64,000 nt of DNA from Arachis hypogaea (Eukaryota; Streptophyta; Magnoliopsida; Fabales; Fabaceae). The notes beneath the pieces are model-generated. The model searched no databases, was not told the origin of the DNA, and saw only the letters and a list, made by a program, of their open reading frames with translations. Shown here one piece after another: positions 25,092 through 37,329 of the stretch. The first letter of the stretch is position 1. Each line of letters begins with the position of its first letter. The stretch is taken from the NCBI RefSeq assembly GCF_003086295.3, contig NC_092043.1:46218884-46282883 (forward strand), given 5' to 3'. Both the position numbers and the translations under genes were made by a program.

Positions 25092-28008
25092 ATGGCCACT
25101 CTATCTGAGGCCTATAGAGAGCATCCTCTTCACCTTAGACACATTATCCCTTTAGACTTTTCTTCAATTCAAACCTTACCTGATTCCCACGCATGGTTTC
25201 ATGATCATGATCGCGATTCTGTTCCTGATCAGAATCGCGACCATGATCATAATGATGATGGGGGAATTCCATCCATACCCATCATCGATCTCGCGGATCC
25301 GAATGCAATGGAGCTCATGGGGATGGCATGTGAGAATTGGGGTGCCTTCCAATTGAAGAACCATGGTGTTTCAATGAGTGATATTGAAGAGGTTGAGAAA
25401 GAAGCTAAGAGGTTCTTTGATCTTCCAACGGATCAAAAATTGAAGGCATTAAGATCACCTGGTGGGGCCACAGGGTATGGAAGGGCAAGAATTTCACCAT
25501 TTTTTCCAAAGTTCATGTGGCATGAAGGTTTCACCATCGTGGGTTCTCCTTCTTCAGATGCTAAGAAGATTTGGCCTAATGATTATCAAACGTTTTGGTA
25601 AGCATACACACAAATTTTCATGCAATTCCCATGCAACGTACACAATTATTTGATTAGTTAAAATCTTTACAATTGTTTGCCACTTTTATTCTTTGAGTTA
25701 GTTTTTTGTAGTTTAATTAGTTTTGCTTAATTATACTAATATGGTATTAGAGCTGGTTAACTTAATTCATCTAATTTTTTCGTCTTTTTAGAATTTGAAT
25801 TTAGAAGATTTATGATTTATTCAGTCATATAATCATATCTGTTCAGTTATAGTCTTATGAATTTCTTCATCTTTAGAGCTCGAATATAAAAATTTGTAAT
25901 TTTTGTGATTTTTCATTCATCAGTCAAATCTAATTAAGCTAGACGAATTTTTTTATCTTTTTTTATTTATTATTTAGTAAATTCATTAAACATAAATTTT
26001 TAAGTATTCATCGGTCTAAAATCAATAACTAATTTATTTTTTAGTGGATAAAAAATTAGCTGTAAAATCTACTGCATACATATTATTGCTCCTAAAGTAA
26101 ATCAAGTTGAAAACATGAGACTTAACTAAATTGAATATCTATCACTTATATTAGGTCTACAAATTAAATCTCTCCATAATTTATTTGCACTAAGCCCACT
26201 AATAGTTTTTATTGGGCCACTTTACATATGTCTTCACTCCAAAATCTTGTCTAACTTTGAGTGAGAAGGAGTGTATTAAAATCCCAAATCACCTGTGAAT
26301 ATGGTTTTAATAATAATAATAATAATAATTTTTATAAGTAATCCACAATTCTCACCTTCTCTCTCTTAATATAAACTGATATTAGTATAATAGATGAAAG
26401 AAAACGAGGGAGACATTTAGAGAAATTTTTAGGTAAGTTAGAGAAGAAGCCATAGAAATATTGTCTCGGGAGTTTCTTTTTTATTTTTGTAGAAAGGGGT
26501 TATTTTGGTAAAAATGGACCAAAAATATTTTCTGAAAAATTAGTATGGTTAAGTAATTAGCATGTGACACATAAACTAGTTTTTACTAATTTTGGTTTAG
26601 CAAACAAAATCAAGTTTGACCAATACTAAAATCGATCTCCTACTCATTTCTTTTCAAATAAAATTCGATTTGATCAAATAATAAAATCTCTTCATATATT
26701 ACATGTTCATAGTTCTGTTATGAAATTATTTCTCTCAAAAATTTAAGAGAAAGTAAATGAATGGTTATATCTCTAATACACACCTCTTTAAATAATAGTC
26801 GTTTTTCATTTAAATTTGCTTGATTTTTTTTATAGATCTTTTTTCTTTTCTTATTTATTTTATGCTATTTTTTTCTCTCTTTCGAAGAATAATAAAAATC
26901 GAACTCTATACTTTTTGTCTATAACAACTTATATCATATTATGAAATTATTTTTTTTAAATTTAAACTAATAAAAAAATATATAAATAATTATATCTCTA
27001 ACACGTTAAATTATACTACTTCATAAAAAATATTTTTACTCCACTTTCATGAGAGAAACGACTCTTTCTAGAGTTGCAAGCAGGGGAATTTGAATTTTAA
27101 ATTCAACATGAATGTTGTGTTTTTGCTTTTAGTTTTGGCTTCTTTCTCTTTCAGTAATAATAATAAATAAAGGAGAAAAAAAAGAGTTATATATTGTTTT
27201 GTCCTTATACAATTATAAGCTAAATTAGATCAAATTAAAGTATTGCAAATATTCCCACTATCACATGCCATACAAAAAAAGGTCATTTTCTTAAAAAAGT
27301 TAGTTAAACAAAAAACTACAAAAGTCTCTGAAAACTTCAACTCTCAAAGCAAATCTTATCTTTGAGAATGGTATAAACAATAAACAATATATGGCAAATG
27401 TCTTTTCTTTTGTATGTTTCTTTTTACATAAAATGATAGAACATCATATCAAACACAAACAATATATAAATTATCAAATGTTTTCTCAACATAAAATATT
27501 TATTGTTAGGTTTTGATATTCTACAAAATCTCACACCTTATTGGCTTTGTGTATATGTCATGTTCATTGTCCTTATTTGCCATACAAGCAATAGGGAATC
27601 ATAATTAAGACCTTCAAATTATGTTTTATATATAAACTATGTTTAATAAGATATCAACTACACCTAATAGAGCCAAAACTCTTCAATAATTTATCCTGAT
27701 AGAGAGTACACATGGCCGAGCCACACGTTATAGTAAAGGGGGGCCAAATTTCTATGTTGTTTTAGTAACGTCTTTTTTATCCTTAAAAAAAAAAAAACTT
27801 GGTATACATAAACTAATGAAATTAACAACCGCTATCATGTATTTAGGTAAAGGTAGTACATGGAGTTGATAACTGAGAATCGTTAAATGATTTGACTGAT
27901 TTAACTAAATTTTTATTTAACGGTTTTCAGCTATCAACTTCACCTGAATTTTCACCTTACGTGAATATAAAATTAGTAAAAAACGATAAATACACTTTAA
28001 ATAGGCTA

Positions 28009-28073
<65 letters not shown>

Positions 28074-29357
28074 ACATATCTTTACACTTATTTTAAAAAT
28101 AGAAAATTATAATACACAATGCAAATAACTAGATACAAAAATTTTATGGTTATCATTAATTTTTGTGTATATATTTTTGCATGTCATAGGCATATATGGA
28201 TTTCTTTGGATAAATTTATTTTAGTAATATCCCAAATAAACTCTTAATAATTTTTTAGTTGAATAATTTAATTTTTAACAAATTTTAATCACAAAATCCG
28301 TCACCAACATTTTATTTTATTAGAAATATTTATCCCACGTGAAATTTTGGTAAAAAGTTAAATAATTCGATCTTGATCGTTATTTAATAAATATATGTAT
28401 AAGAATTTTAGAAAAATTTTAAATTATTAGATTAGTCTTTTTATATAAACAAATAACTTTACGTGAGAACTGATTTGTTAAACGAAATAAAATTTAAGAA
28501 CTGATTTGATAATTAAAATTTATTAAAGACTTAAGTTTCCGACTAAAAATTTTTTAAGAACTGATTTGAGGTATTATTTTTTTTTAAAAAAATTATCCTC
28601 TTATTTAATCATATTTTATCATATTAACAAATACAATTAAGTTTTACACTCGTTAAATCCTATGATCTTGTAAAAAAAGGTTAATAATTAATTAATTATA
28701 CAAATATACTATCAGTGAATCAAAATCAAATTTTACAGGTGTTCTCTATATTATGAGTTTCAATTTGAGAAATTAACTAATAATAAATTGTTGTTAATGT
28801 GCAGTGATAAGATAGAGATCTTTCAAAAGCAAATGAAGGCACTAGCTGAGAAACTAACAAGAATGATATTCAACTTGTTAGAAATTCCAGAGCAAGAAAA
28901 AAAGTGGGTTGGTTCAACCAACTCGAATAACGGAGCCATTCAACTAAATTTCTACCCGGTTTGTCCTGAGCCGAACCGGGCCATGGGTTTAGCCCCTCAC
29001 ACGGACACATCCCTATTCACAATCCTCCACCAAAACCAAACCAATGGCCTCCAAATTTTTAAAGAAGGGAAGGGTTGGGTTCATGTAAACCCTAACCCTA
29101 ATTCCCTTATTGTTCACACCGGTGATTTCTTGCACATTATTTCTAATGCAAGGTTTAAATGTGCACTTCACCGTGTGGTTGTGAAGAGGACAAAAAAACG
29201 TTACTCTGTGGCTTATTTCCATAATCCACCATTGGATTATGTGATTTCTCCATTGGTGGTGAATGATGCAAGATTTCGTAGGGTTAGTGTGAAGGAGTAT
29301 TTTGGGATTAAGGCAAAGAATTTTGGTGAAGCACTTTCTTTGATTAGTACTAGCTAG
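25092..29357 (+). CDS. GA3OX: Gibberellin 3-beta-dioxygenase (GA3ox)
   Basis: Exons 25092-25597 and 28805-29357 (1059 nt, 352 aa). The junction splits a TGT codon (QTFW|C) and uses GT-AG. The protein is a 2-oxoglutarate/Fe(II) dioxygenase that hydroxylates C-3 of GA20 or GA9 to give GA1 or GA4, in the cytosol. Seen: an N-terminal LSEAYREHP block, GYGRARIS and FMWHEGFTIVGSP typical of GA3ox, the LNFYPVCP motif (about 216-223), Fe ligands H234, D236 and H291, and the 2OG-binding R301-x-S303. Length and the single intron position fit the family. Between residues 37 and 57 there is an unusual D/H/N-rich linker encoded by an inverted repeat. The start follows an AT-rich leader; the next ATG lies far inside the conserved domain. 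The intron is 3207 bp, long for this family. The paralogue cannot be named. Confidence 0.95.
25201..25250 (+). other. Near-perfect hairpin inside GA3ox exon 1
   Basis: Positions 25201-25221 and 25230-25250 are inverted copies over 21 bases with one mismatch (25210 against 25241), separated by an 8-nt loop. It encodes the acidic/His-rich linker HDHDRDSVPDQNRDHDHN before the conserved dioxygenase fold. Confidence 0.9.
28010..28070. repeat. (TA)n microsatellite in GA3ox intron
   Basis: About 60 bp of alternating TA with one slip, therefore a likely length-variable locus. Confidence 0.95.
28225..28576. mobile_element. MITE, copy 2 of the 181-534 family
   Basis: The left end TAATATCCCAAATAA mirrors the right end ATTTGAGGTATTA, with inward blocks GAATAATTTAATTTTTAACA, AAATTTTAATxACAAAATC and their inverses. 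The length, 352 bp, is almost the same as that of copy 1. It is inserted in the GA3ox intron about 230 bp before the acceptor. Confidence 0.65.
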
Positions 29358-29638
29358 CTAGCTAATTACAAGGATTATTGAATTCAAATGTGTTCATTAT
29401 TAAGCTCCAATTAGGTGTTTTTTCATTGTAAAATAATAGTTTTTTATTCTCTTGTGTTTTTTTTATCTAAAAATAGGAGTAAAACTCAAATTTGAGACTT
29501 TTAAATGAGTATGATGAAATTATACCGTTTGAGTTATAGGTCGTTAGTATTTATTCTCTTATGTAAATATTAAAAAAAAATTAATTTATTATATATCATT
29601 AATTTTTTCTGTTTAATAATGTGTCATGCCATCATTAA

Positions 29639-30008
29639 GGTTGCATTTGTTTATAGGGATAGGACACTAAAACAGAGACACAGAAACATAAAATTGTGTT
29701 TGAAAAAGGAGATATGGACAGAACAATGTGTCTAGAGACACACAATTAGTGTATTTTGTAATTATATTTTTTATTTTTTTTCATTATTCTTATTAATTTT
29801 TTATAATTATATTTTTTATTATTATATTTTCTATCTCAAATTTTTTGAATGAAAAAAAATAAAAATAAATTAAATTTTCATAATTTATTCTAGTTTATCA
29901 TGAAATATAATATAAGAACATAAAATTTTGTGTTTCTGTTTTTCAGTATCTTGTCTTATTCTATTCTCAATGTCTTATTTTATCCAGTATTTAAAAACAA
30001 ACACAGCC
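29639..30008. mobile_element. Tourist/PIF-like MITE with TAA target duplication
   Basis: The left end GGTTGCATTTGTTT and the right end (inverse of GGCTGTGTTTGTTT) are inverted repeats flanked by TAA at 29636-29638 and 30009-30011. Interior blocks AACATAAAATTGTG / ACATAAAATTTTGTG are inverted subterminal repeats. Length is 370 bp, lying about 280 bp downstream of the GA3ox stop. Confidence 0.75.
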
Positions 30009-30011
30009 TAA

Positions 30012-31780
30012 GTCATAGGAGAGACCATTTAAATAAAAATTTTAATTTTTACATAGATTATAACTAAAAAATTGTAATAGGGATCAAAATATATAAAATT
30101 CGTAAATTTTGTTGTTATGATATTATTTATTCTAAGAGTTTAAATCGATAAAAAGAAGTATATGATAATTTTATATTTAACATGTTTTTTAAATAAAGAG
30201 TTTTTTTTAATTTATTTTAATTTTTATATTTTTTTTTAGAGATAACAAAGATTAAATATATTGAAAAAGATTGCTTCTGTCGTCGGAAAAAAATTAAAGT
30301 TGTCGCCGACTCATGGTAGCAAACTAGCAATTGGATAAGTAACAATTTTACTTTTGACTTTTCATAAACACGTGTATGATAAATAACATAGAAACCATGT
30401 TTATTTGAACCATTTTTGAAATTTGGGGCGTAGAGAAGAATGAGGCTGTAGAGAAACAGAAAAAAATTGTGAACTCCGTATTATATTTTTGATAATATTA
30501 GAGATAATAATTTAAAATTATTTATTTAATTTAAATATTTATAATTTTATATATATAATATTTAATTAGAAAATCAATCTAACATAATTTAAAATTATTT
30601 TATTTTTTATTTTAATTTTCGTTAAAATAATTAAATAATATTAAATATATATATAAATATATAATTAACTAACTATAGATATTACATAATAAAAAATATT
30701 ATTTATACAGTATTATCGAAAACAAAAAAAAAAGGCTTGAACAGAAATATATCTAAAAAAACGTGTAGGAATTTTCCTTAGTGCAAAATTGATGTCCTAC
30801 ACGTAATTAATGTAACTAAAGTTTTAGCGTGTGACGTGCAACACTAAATCTCTCTCGAATAGTGATTAATCTAATTTCACTATGTACACTTTTTATAGCT
30901 TTAATCTTACATCAGATACAGTAGTTAATTATTAAGTGTGTAATCTTTTTCACGTTCTTTCTAGTCTCATCTAAATCTTCTACGATGTGAAATTATGTTT
31001 TAGAAGATCAATTAAAAAAATATTTCATTTCAATGCTTCAAATTCGTTTTTTTTTAATTAAATTTTAATTTGATCTAATTTTATAAATTTATAATATTAA
31101 TAATTAATTAAAATTTTTATATGTATATTTTAATATTACTTAACATACTATATTAATAAATTTTAAAACCAACAAAAAAATATAAAAAAGCTAACGTAAG
31201 TAATTTAAAATTTAAAAAAAAAATTTGATTAAAATATTTTTACAAATTTAACTATTTACCCTACTCTTCTTACCTGTGTAAGAGCAACGACCAAATTAAA
31301 GTTTCACTATTTCTTTATCATATTAAAATTTATATAAACCAATTCGCTCATTGTGTTTTTTCATACAAGTATGTAATCTTTAACTTTCATGATGATATTA
31401 TATTTTTGAAAATATATAATTATATTAAAAGTTAAATATGTAATCGATAGGAATAAAATTTTAAAAAATATGTGAATTAGACGAATGTAATTGAATTGGA
31501 TTGATAGGATAGGATAAGAATGAGTTTAGAAACCGAGATTATACTTTGAGTTTAGGTAGAGTTCAAATTCTAGCAATAATTAGCTTAGATAATGTAATTA
31601 TATATTAAGAAACAGTAGTTTTAAGTTTAGTTTGGATAAATAATTTAATTAAGTTTTTTTTAAATAATTTAAATAATCAATGGTTAACTATATTAAAAAT
31701 AGTTTATAAATAAGTTATTTTGTATTTAGATTTTTAGTTTTAAAAGTATTTATTTTATAGAAATGTGATAAAAAAAATAG
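30012..31780. other. Intergenic, no gene recognised
   Basis: AT-rich, with many short inverted A/T tracts and no open frame of protein-like composition. Confidence 0.5.
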
Positions 31781-31782
31781 TA

Positions 31783-32657
31783 GGGGTTAAGTACGATTTT
31801 ACTCCCTAATATAGAGACTGAAAATTTATTTCGTCTTTGACTTTTTTTTCACTACAAAATAATTTTAAAGATTTTAGTTTGTTTTAAAATCATCCTTTTT
31901 AATTTTTACCAAATTTTTTACTTTTATTAGCAAGTTATCCCTCATTAAAAAATTATAAAATAAAATAAAAAGCCACAAGAGGGAGAAAGAGAATCCGATG
32001 GTGGGGTGGGGGAAGGGAGAAAGAGAATTGAGGGGGAGGGAGAATGGGGGGAAGGGGAGGGAAGAAGGGGAAGGGGAGGCCGCACCGCCGCTGCCACTCG
32101 TGCGCTGCTCGTCGTTTCTGTTCCTCCTCCTTTTTTGCCACTGCTCTGCTGCTACCGTTGGCTTCTGCGTATGCTTTGGCTTCAGTTTCTGCTTCCGATT
32201 CTGCTTCTGTATCTGGATCTATTTCTTCATCGACATATGGATCTAGATCTGCTTCTTTTTCTATTTTTGCGTCTGTGTCTATTTTTGTTTCTACTTTATT
32301 TTTGCTTTGTTTCAACTTCTGATTCTACTTTTGATTCTGATTTTGATTTGTTATTTTTTTGATTTTATTGTTATTGTGTGTTGATTTTGTTTTTAAATTT
32401 GATGTTGTTAGTTTCTGCATTTGAATAATCTTAAAACTGATAATTGGTATTTTGTGGGAATAAGGGAGGTGGAGGTGGTAGTGGTGGTGGTTCTGCTTCT
32501 GGTTCTGCGTTTTGAGGAAGAAGTGGGAAGGGCATTTTCGTCCGAATGACGATTTTAAAACAAACTAAAACTTTTGGGATAATTTTGTAGCGAAAAAAGG
32601 CTGGGGACGAAATAAATTTTTAGCCTCTACGTTAGGGACCAAAATCGTACTTAACCC
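31783..32657. mobile_element. Long-TIR element, MULE-like, with hexamer-repeat core
   Basis: GGGTTAAGTACGATTTTACT at left mirrors the inverse of GGGTTAAGTACGATTTTGGT at right. Homology continues inward for about 110 bp (TTTATTTCGTC, CACTACAAAAT, TTTTAGTTTGTTTTAAAAT). Flanks aaaatagta and aaaatatta match 8 of 9 bases, which fits a 9-bp Mutator-type duplication. The core (about 31980-32500) is GC-richer. It has a purine-rich block and a degenerate TCTGxT hexamer repeat that opens several reading frames at once. No transposase is present. Confidence 0.65.
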
Positions 32658-32659
32658 AA

Positions 32660-33665
32660 AATATTAGTATTACGAGAGAAGTAATTTTTTTAACTTCTAT
32701 ATAAACTCCTAAATAACTTCTTAAAAAGCTGCAATTTAATTTTAAAAATTACACTAAATATTAATATTACTACTTTTCGTAAGTCAAAAATTCAAAAGAA
32801 TTATTTTTGAAACTTTTTAAACAGATCCCTGATCTAATTGTTAAATTAATAATTGATTTTGATTGAGATGTTTGTTAAAATAAGGTAATAGATTTATTGA
32901 ATCAATAACCTCATTCATTTTTTAATAAGTCCAATAATTTAATTTTTTACTATATCTTTTAATTTGTTATATTAAAAATTAATTTATATTATACACTAGA
33001 ATTTTATTTAAAAATTTTCGTCAACTATGAATTAATGCATATATAAGATATAATTTAAATTCTTGATATTTATTTAAATAGATAAATAAATTAATTATTC
33101 GAACAAATTAAATTAATTTTTATAAGACTGATAATAATTAATTTTGTGATTGATGAACTAACTAATTACTAAGAAGGAATCAATAAACAAAATTTTTAAC
33201 CAAAACAAGTACAATCACTTTTTTTTCAACCTTACTCGTTATAAAGACTCAACATATAAGACGCACCATGTAAATATACTTATAAATTAACTATAAAGTT
33301 GCGTTTAGAAGGGAGATTAAAATTGAGAAAAATTAAATTAAGTTTTTATATTATATTTAATATAAAATATATTGAGTTGAGTTAGGTCTCGGTATAATAT
33401 TTAATTTAAGATAACTATAGAAATTAAATGATAAATTTAAAATATTAAATAAAAATATTTTTTAAAAAATATATTTTTAAAATTTTAATTTTTGTCCAAA
33501 AAAATTTCAATATCTATTCTATATTCTTACTTTTCAAAAATATTCAAGAAACTAAAATTTTGTATCCTAATATTAAAATTTTAGTTTTAATATCTAAACA
33601 TTAAACATTTAATATCTAATTGTTTATGGACTATGATGAGATACACTTACAAGAAAAAAAGATCT
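32660..33665. other. Intergenic, degraded repeats
   Basis: AT-rich. A GTTGCGTTTAGAAGGGAGAT block at about 33299 resembles one end of a Tourist-like MITE, but a matching right end could not be fixed. Confidence 0.35.
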
Positions 33666-33670
33666 CTTAA

Positions 33671-34366
33671 GATTCTATTTGGTTGATGTATATGATGAGA
33701 CATAGACACAAAGACATAGATATTAAAGACATGGATATAAAATATTTGTGTCTATATATTGTTTTGGTAAAAATAAAGAACAAGACATACATATTTTAAG
33801 AAGACTGAATTATTCTTCATTCTACCACAAGTTTTATTATTATTACTGTATATCCATTATCCCAAACACTACATGTCATTACCATTGAATTTTTATTTCT
33901 TTTAATATTTTTTATTTCTTCTAATATCATCTTAAATTATCATTCAAATATTAAATATATAATTTTTTTTGAAAAAAATAAAAAACTAAAGCTCAGAATT
34001 TATCAAAGATTAATCAAAACTTAAATAAATAAAAAATTAAATGTACAATTTTTTTTGAAGAAAATAGAAAGATAAATTTAGTTATAGAATTTAAAAGAGG
34101 AAGAGAAAAAAGAAAGGTTTGGAAAGATAAGAGGACAAATTTTAAAATTTCAATAAGGGTAAAAGAGTAAAAAATTAGTGTCTCACAAGTTGTGTATTAG
34201 TGTCTCACCAAATTGGAGGTACATAAATTTAATGTCTCCGTGTCCATCTGTATCCTTCCGTGTCCTCCAAAAATCTGTGTCTCACCAAACCAAACAATAG
34301 ATATGTGTCACTGTATATCATTATGTCTATGTCTTAGTGTCTATATCTCTCAAATCAAACGCTGCC
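33671..34366. mobile_element. Tourist/PIF-like MITE
   Basis: The left end GATTCTATTTGGTTGATG and inverse right end GGCAGCGTTTGATTTGAG, followed by ACATAGACACAAAGACATAG-type blocks on both sides, form imperfect TIRs. TAA (33668-33670) and TTA (34367-34369) lie at the borders, so the duplication is mutated or ambiguous. About 696 bp, non-coding. Confidence 0.65.
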
Positions 34367-34455
34367 TTAGGTACTCAATCCAACTCTTGTTGCAGTTGGT
34401 TCGTACAAACCGATAAAATGTTAAAAATTTCGTTGTATATGTTTGGGTACACTTA

Positions 34456-34911
34456 GGCATTGTTTGGATGCAAAATAGAAAATGGAAGGAAAGAAAATGA
34501 AAGGAAAGAAAATGAGAGGAAAAGTAGATTTTTGTGTGTGTTGTTTGGATGAAGAGAAAATAAATGGAAAAAAAATAGGAGAAAAACTTTTTTTTTTATT
34601 TGGATAAAAGAAAAAGTAAGAAAAGAAAAAGTTATATTGAATAAAATTACATTAATATCCTTATCTATATTATACAAAATTATAATTTATATTAAATAAA
34701 GGACAAATTGGTAATTAAACTATTATGTACTTTTTTTTCATCTATTTTCATCTCATTGTTGGAGAGAAAACTTTTAAATAGGCTCCACACTATATTTTCC
34801 TTCTCCTCTTAATTTTCTTGGATTATCCAAACAATAAAAAATTTCATTTTCCACTCATTTTCTTTCTCTTTATTTTTTTTCTCTCCTATTTCCTTTGAAC
34901 CAAACGGCCCG
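34456..34911. mobile_element. Tourist/PIF-like MITE with TTA target duplication
   Basis: The left end GGCATTGTTTGGATG and inverse right end CGGGCCGTTTGG are flanked by TTA at 34453-34455 and 34912-34914. The interior shows GAAAATGGAAGGAAAGAAAA at left and its CT-rich inverse at right. About 456 bp, only 90 bp from the preceding MITE. Confidence 0.7.
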
Positions 34912-34914
34912 TTA

Positions 34915-37325
34915 CGGAAAAAAACTCTTGATTCAACTCGAGCTAATAATTAGATGTTATTAGTTCAATTTTTTTTTTAACTCAAACCAATCTAACTCTT
35001 AAATATTCATGTTTTTGATAGATTTTATAAGATGAATAATTTTTGCCAATACTTAACCAACACATTAAATTTTTAACATTTTATTGACAGATAATATACA
35101 CATATCAATAATTATGTACGAATTGTTTTGTACTTTCTCATGGCTTGGCTGTGGATATTTATAACCGAATTTTCTATTATATTCGTAATGATATATTAAA
35201 AGATATGAAAATACAAATTCTCTTGTATGACTGTTTCACCATCCAATACATTGGAGTTGGTCAATTAAAATTTAAGTTGATGTTTTTTTTTTCTGAAATT
35301 CAGTCTTTGTAAATGTTAAGTTGTAAAAATGAAACTAAATTACTAAAACTCTTTTTAAATGATGATTTTTGACTAAAAAATACTATGTAAATATAAAAAG
35401 TTAACTACTTTATATATGTATATAATATATATTATTTAATTTATTTTTAATATATATTTTATATAAATAATTAATTTCTTAGTTGATTGAGTTTTTTAAT
35501 TTTATCAGTGACAAACATAAAAAAGAATTTGCTTCCTGTTAATTAAGTTAAAATAAACTAGAATACAACTATAGAATTGGGGATATGTTTTTTTTTCAAA
35601 CATAAAAAAACTCGAACTCACAACCCTCTCTAACTAAGTATAAAAAATAATGTCATTCTTTGGCTAAAATATATCTTTTGTCTAAATTTATCAAAAACAC
35701 TTAGAATCATTCTTAATCTAATAATTCTTACTGATAATTTCTTTTAACAATATAGCTAGTATTTTTATTTTTAATTTATCCTTAAATCATAATGATTTTT
35801 ATTGGCCCAAATCTCTCAAATTGAAACTATTTTAGTTCTCTTCAATCCTCTTTTCTGTGCGAGAAGGAAGAATAATAATAAAAAATATAATAAAAAAACA
35901 TAGATTTGGTGGTTGAGAGGCGGATGAGCAATGGAAATGATGTGGGTGGAGTGTGCAATGTGTTAGGGGCTCGCGGGCTGCAGCTATGGGATGACAACGG
36001 TGATAATGGGATGAGGACAGAGATAATAGAAGGGTGGGTTGGGGTTGAACTTGGAATAGATAAAGAAAGATTGGAGTGAATTTGAAAAAAAAAATCAAAA
36101 AATTAGCAATAAAAACATAATTGAAATTTAGTTCAAACATTACTGAAAAAATTATTAAAGTAAGAGTTAAGAATTTAACTATTAAATTGGTATTAGACAA
36201 ACGATCCTCAAAATATTTTGGACAAAACAATTCTTAACTCATTTATTGAAAATGTGACAAAAATAATTATTAGATGTGACAAAATAATCATTAAATATAT
36301 ATTTTTACAAGTGATAAAAAAAATTTATATTTAATAAATAACTTATCTATTTAATACGAATTTTCATGACAACATTTAAATAGATATTCAAAAGGTGCAC
36401 AAAAAAAAATTTAGAACGAAATTTGATCTCTAGATTTTTTTATTTTAAAAAAATTAGTTGTTGACATTAATTTTTTTAAAAAATACTTAGCATAAAATTG
36501 TCAAATTTTGAGAATGAAAAGTATTTATTTTTTAATAATATTACAAAAAATTACATCAAAATATAATTTTTAAAGTCTTTATTTAGAACATATATTTAAT
36601 ATTTAATTCTTTTTGTTATGTTTTTAAATTTTTTAAGAGTTTTTGTTATTAATACTTTTTGAGGTTATTTTTATTAGTAATATAGATTTTTAATACTATT
36701 TTAATAATTTACTTTAGGAGTAACTTATTTTTTTAAATATCAGAAACAAATCATATGTTGTCCTATAAATTTTCTTGATATTATTACAAAAAGTAACACA
36801 GTAGATATGACTTCTCAGGTTGCACATCAACCTGTTTTAGTGAGACTATATGTATGAGTGGGTAGGTGAGTGAATAAAGATGTGTTTGGATAGTCATGAA
36901 ATTAGATGTTTTGATTTTTTTTAGGTTCTTGTTATTTCTGCTTTTATTTTATTTTTTTAGGTGATTTGTGTTTGTTTGGTTAAACTATAAAATATCTTAT
37001 TTTCAATGAATTATTTAAAAAGTCTTTTGAAAAGTAAAAAAAATATTTTACATTTTAAATGTAAACTTATCGATCTTATTTTCTCTTTAAACATAATTTT
37101 TATATTTTAAAAAGGATTTTTTTTTCTAAAAGATAAAATTATAATTTTTTAAAATGATATTTTTTATTTTTTAGTGATCTATTTTTATTACAAATATTTT
37201 TACAAACATATCAAAATATATTTAAAGATTTTTTTAATTTATAGAAGTTTTTCTTTGTCAAAAATTTAAAGAGATGTGTCAATTCTACTCTTCTAAAATA
37301 AATTTTTTCTGTAAAACTAAAAATC
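34915..37325. other. Intergenic; one GC-richer patch, no gene
   Basis: Mostly AT-rich. The patch at about 35850-36060 has higher GC (GAGAGGCGGATGAGCAATGG, GGGTGGGTTGGGGTTGAAC) and an open minus-strand frame of low complexity. It resembles the cores of other non-autonomous elements here more than a gene. Confidence 0.4.
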
Positions 37326-37329
37326 AATC

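Larger units (their letters stand above)
25598..28804 (+). other. GA3ox intron, filled with repeat debris
   Basis: The 3207-bp intron contains an ATGGTATTAGAGC block (about 25741) like a copia primer-binding region. It also holds two diverged copies of the TATCATGTTATGAAAT / GGTTATATCTCTAA repeat (about 26708-26790 and 26928-27002) and (TAA)n at 26308-26330. Further along are (TA)n at 28010-28070 and a full MITE at 28225-28576. No coding frame is supported. Confidence 0.7.

Noticed and set aside
31953..32362. Overlapping 82-120-aa frames on both strands
   Set aside because: Created by the purine-rich and hexamer-repeat core of a long-TIR element. Low complexity, and in several frames at once.
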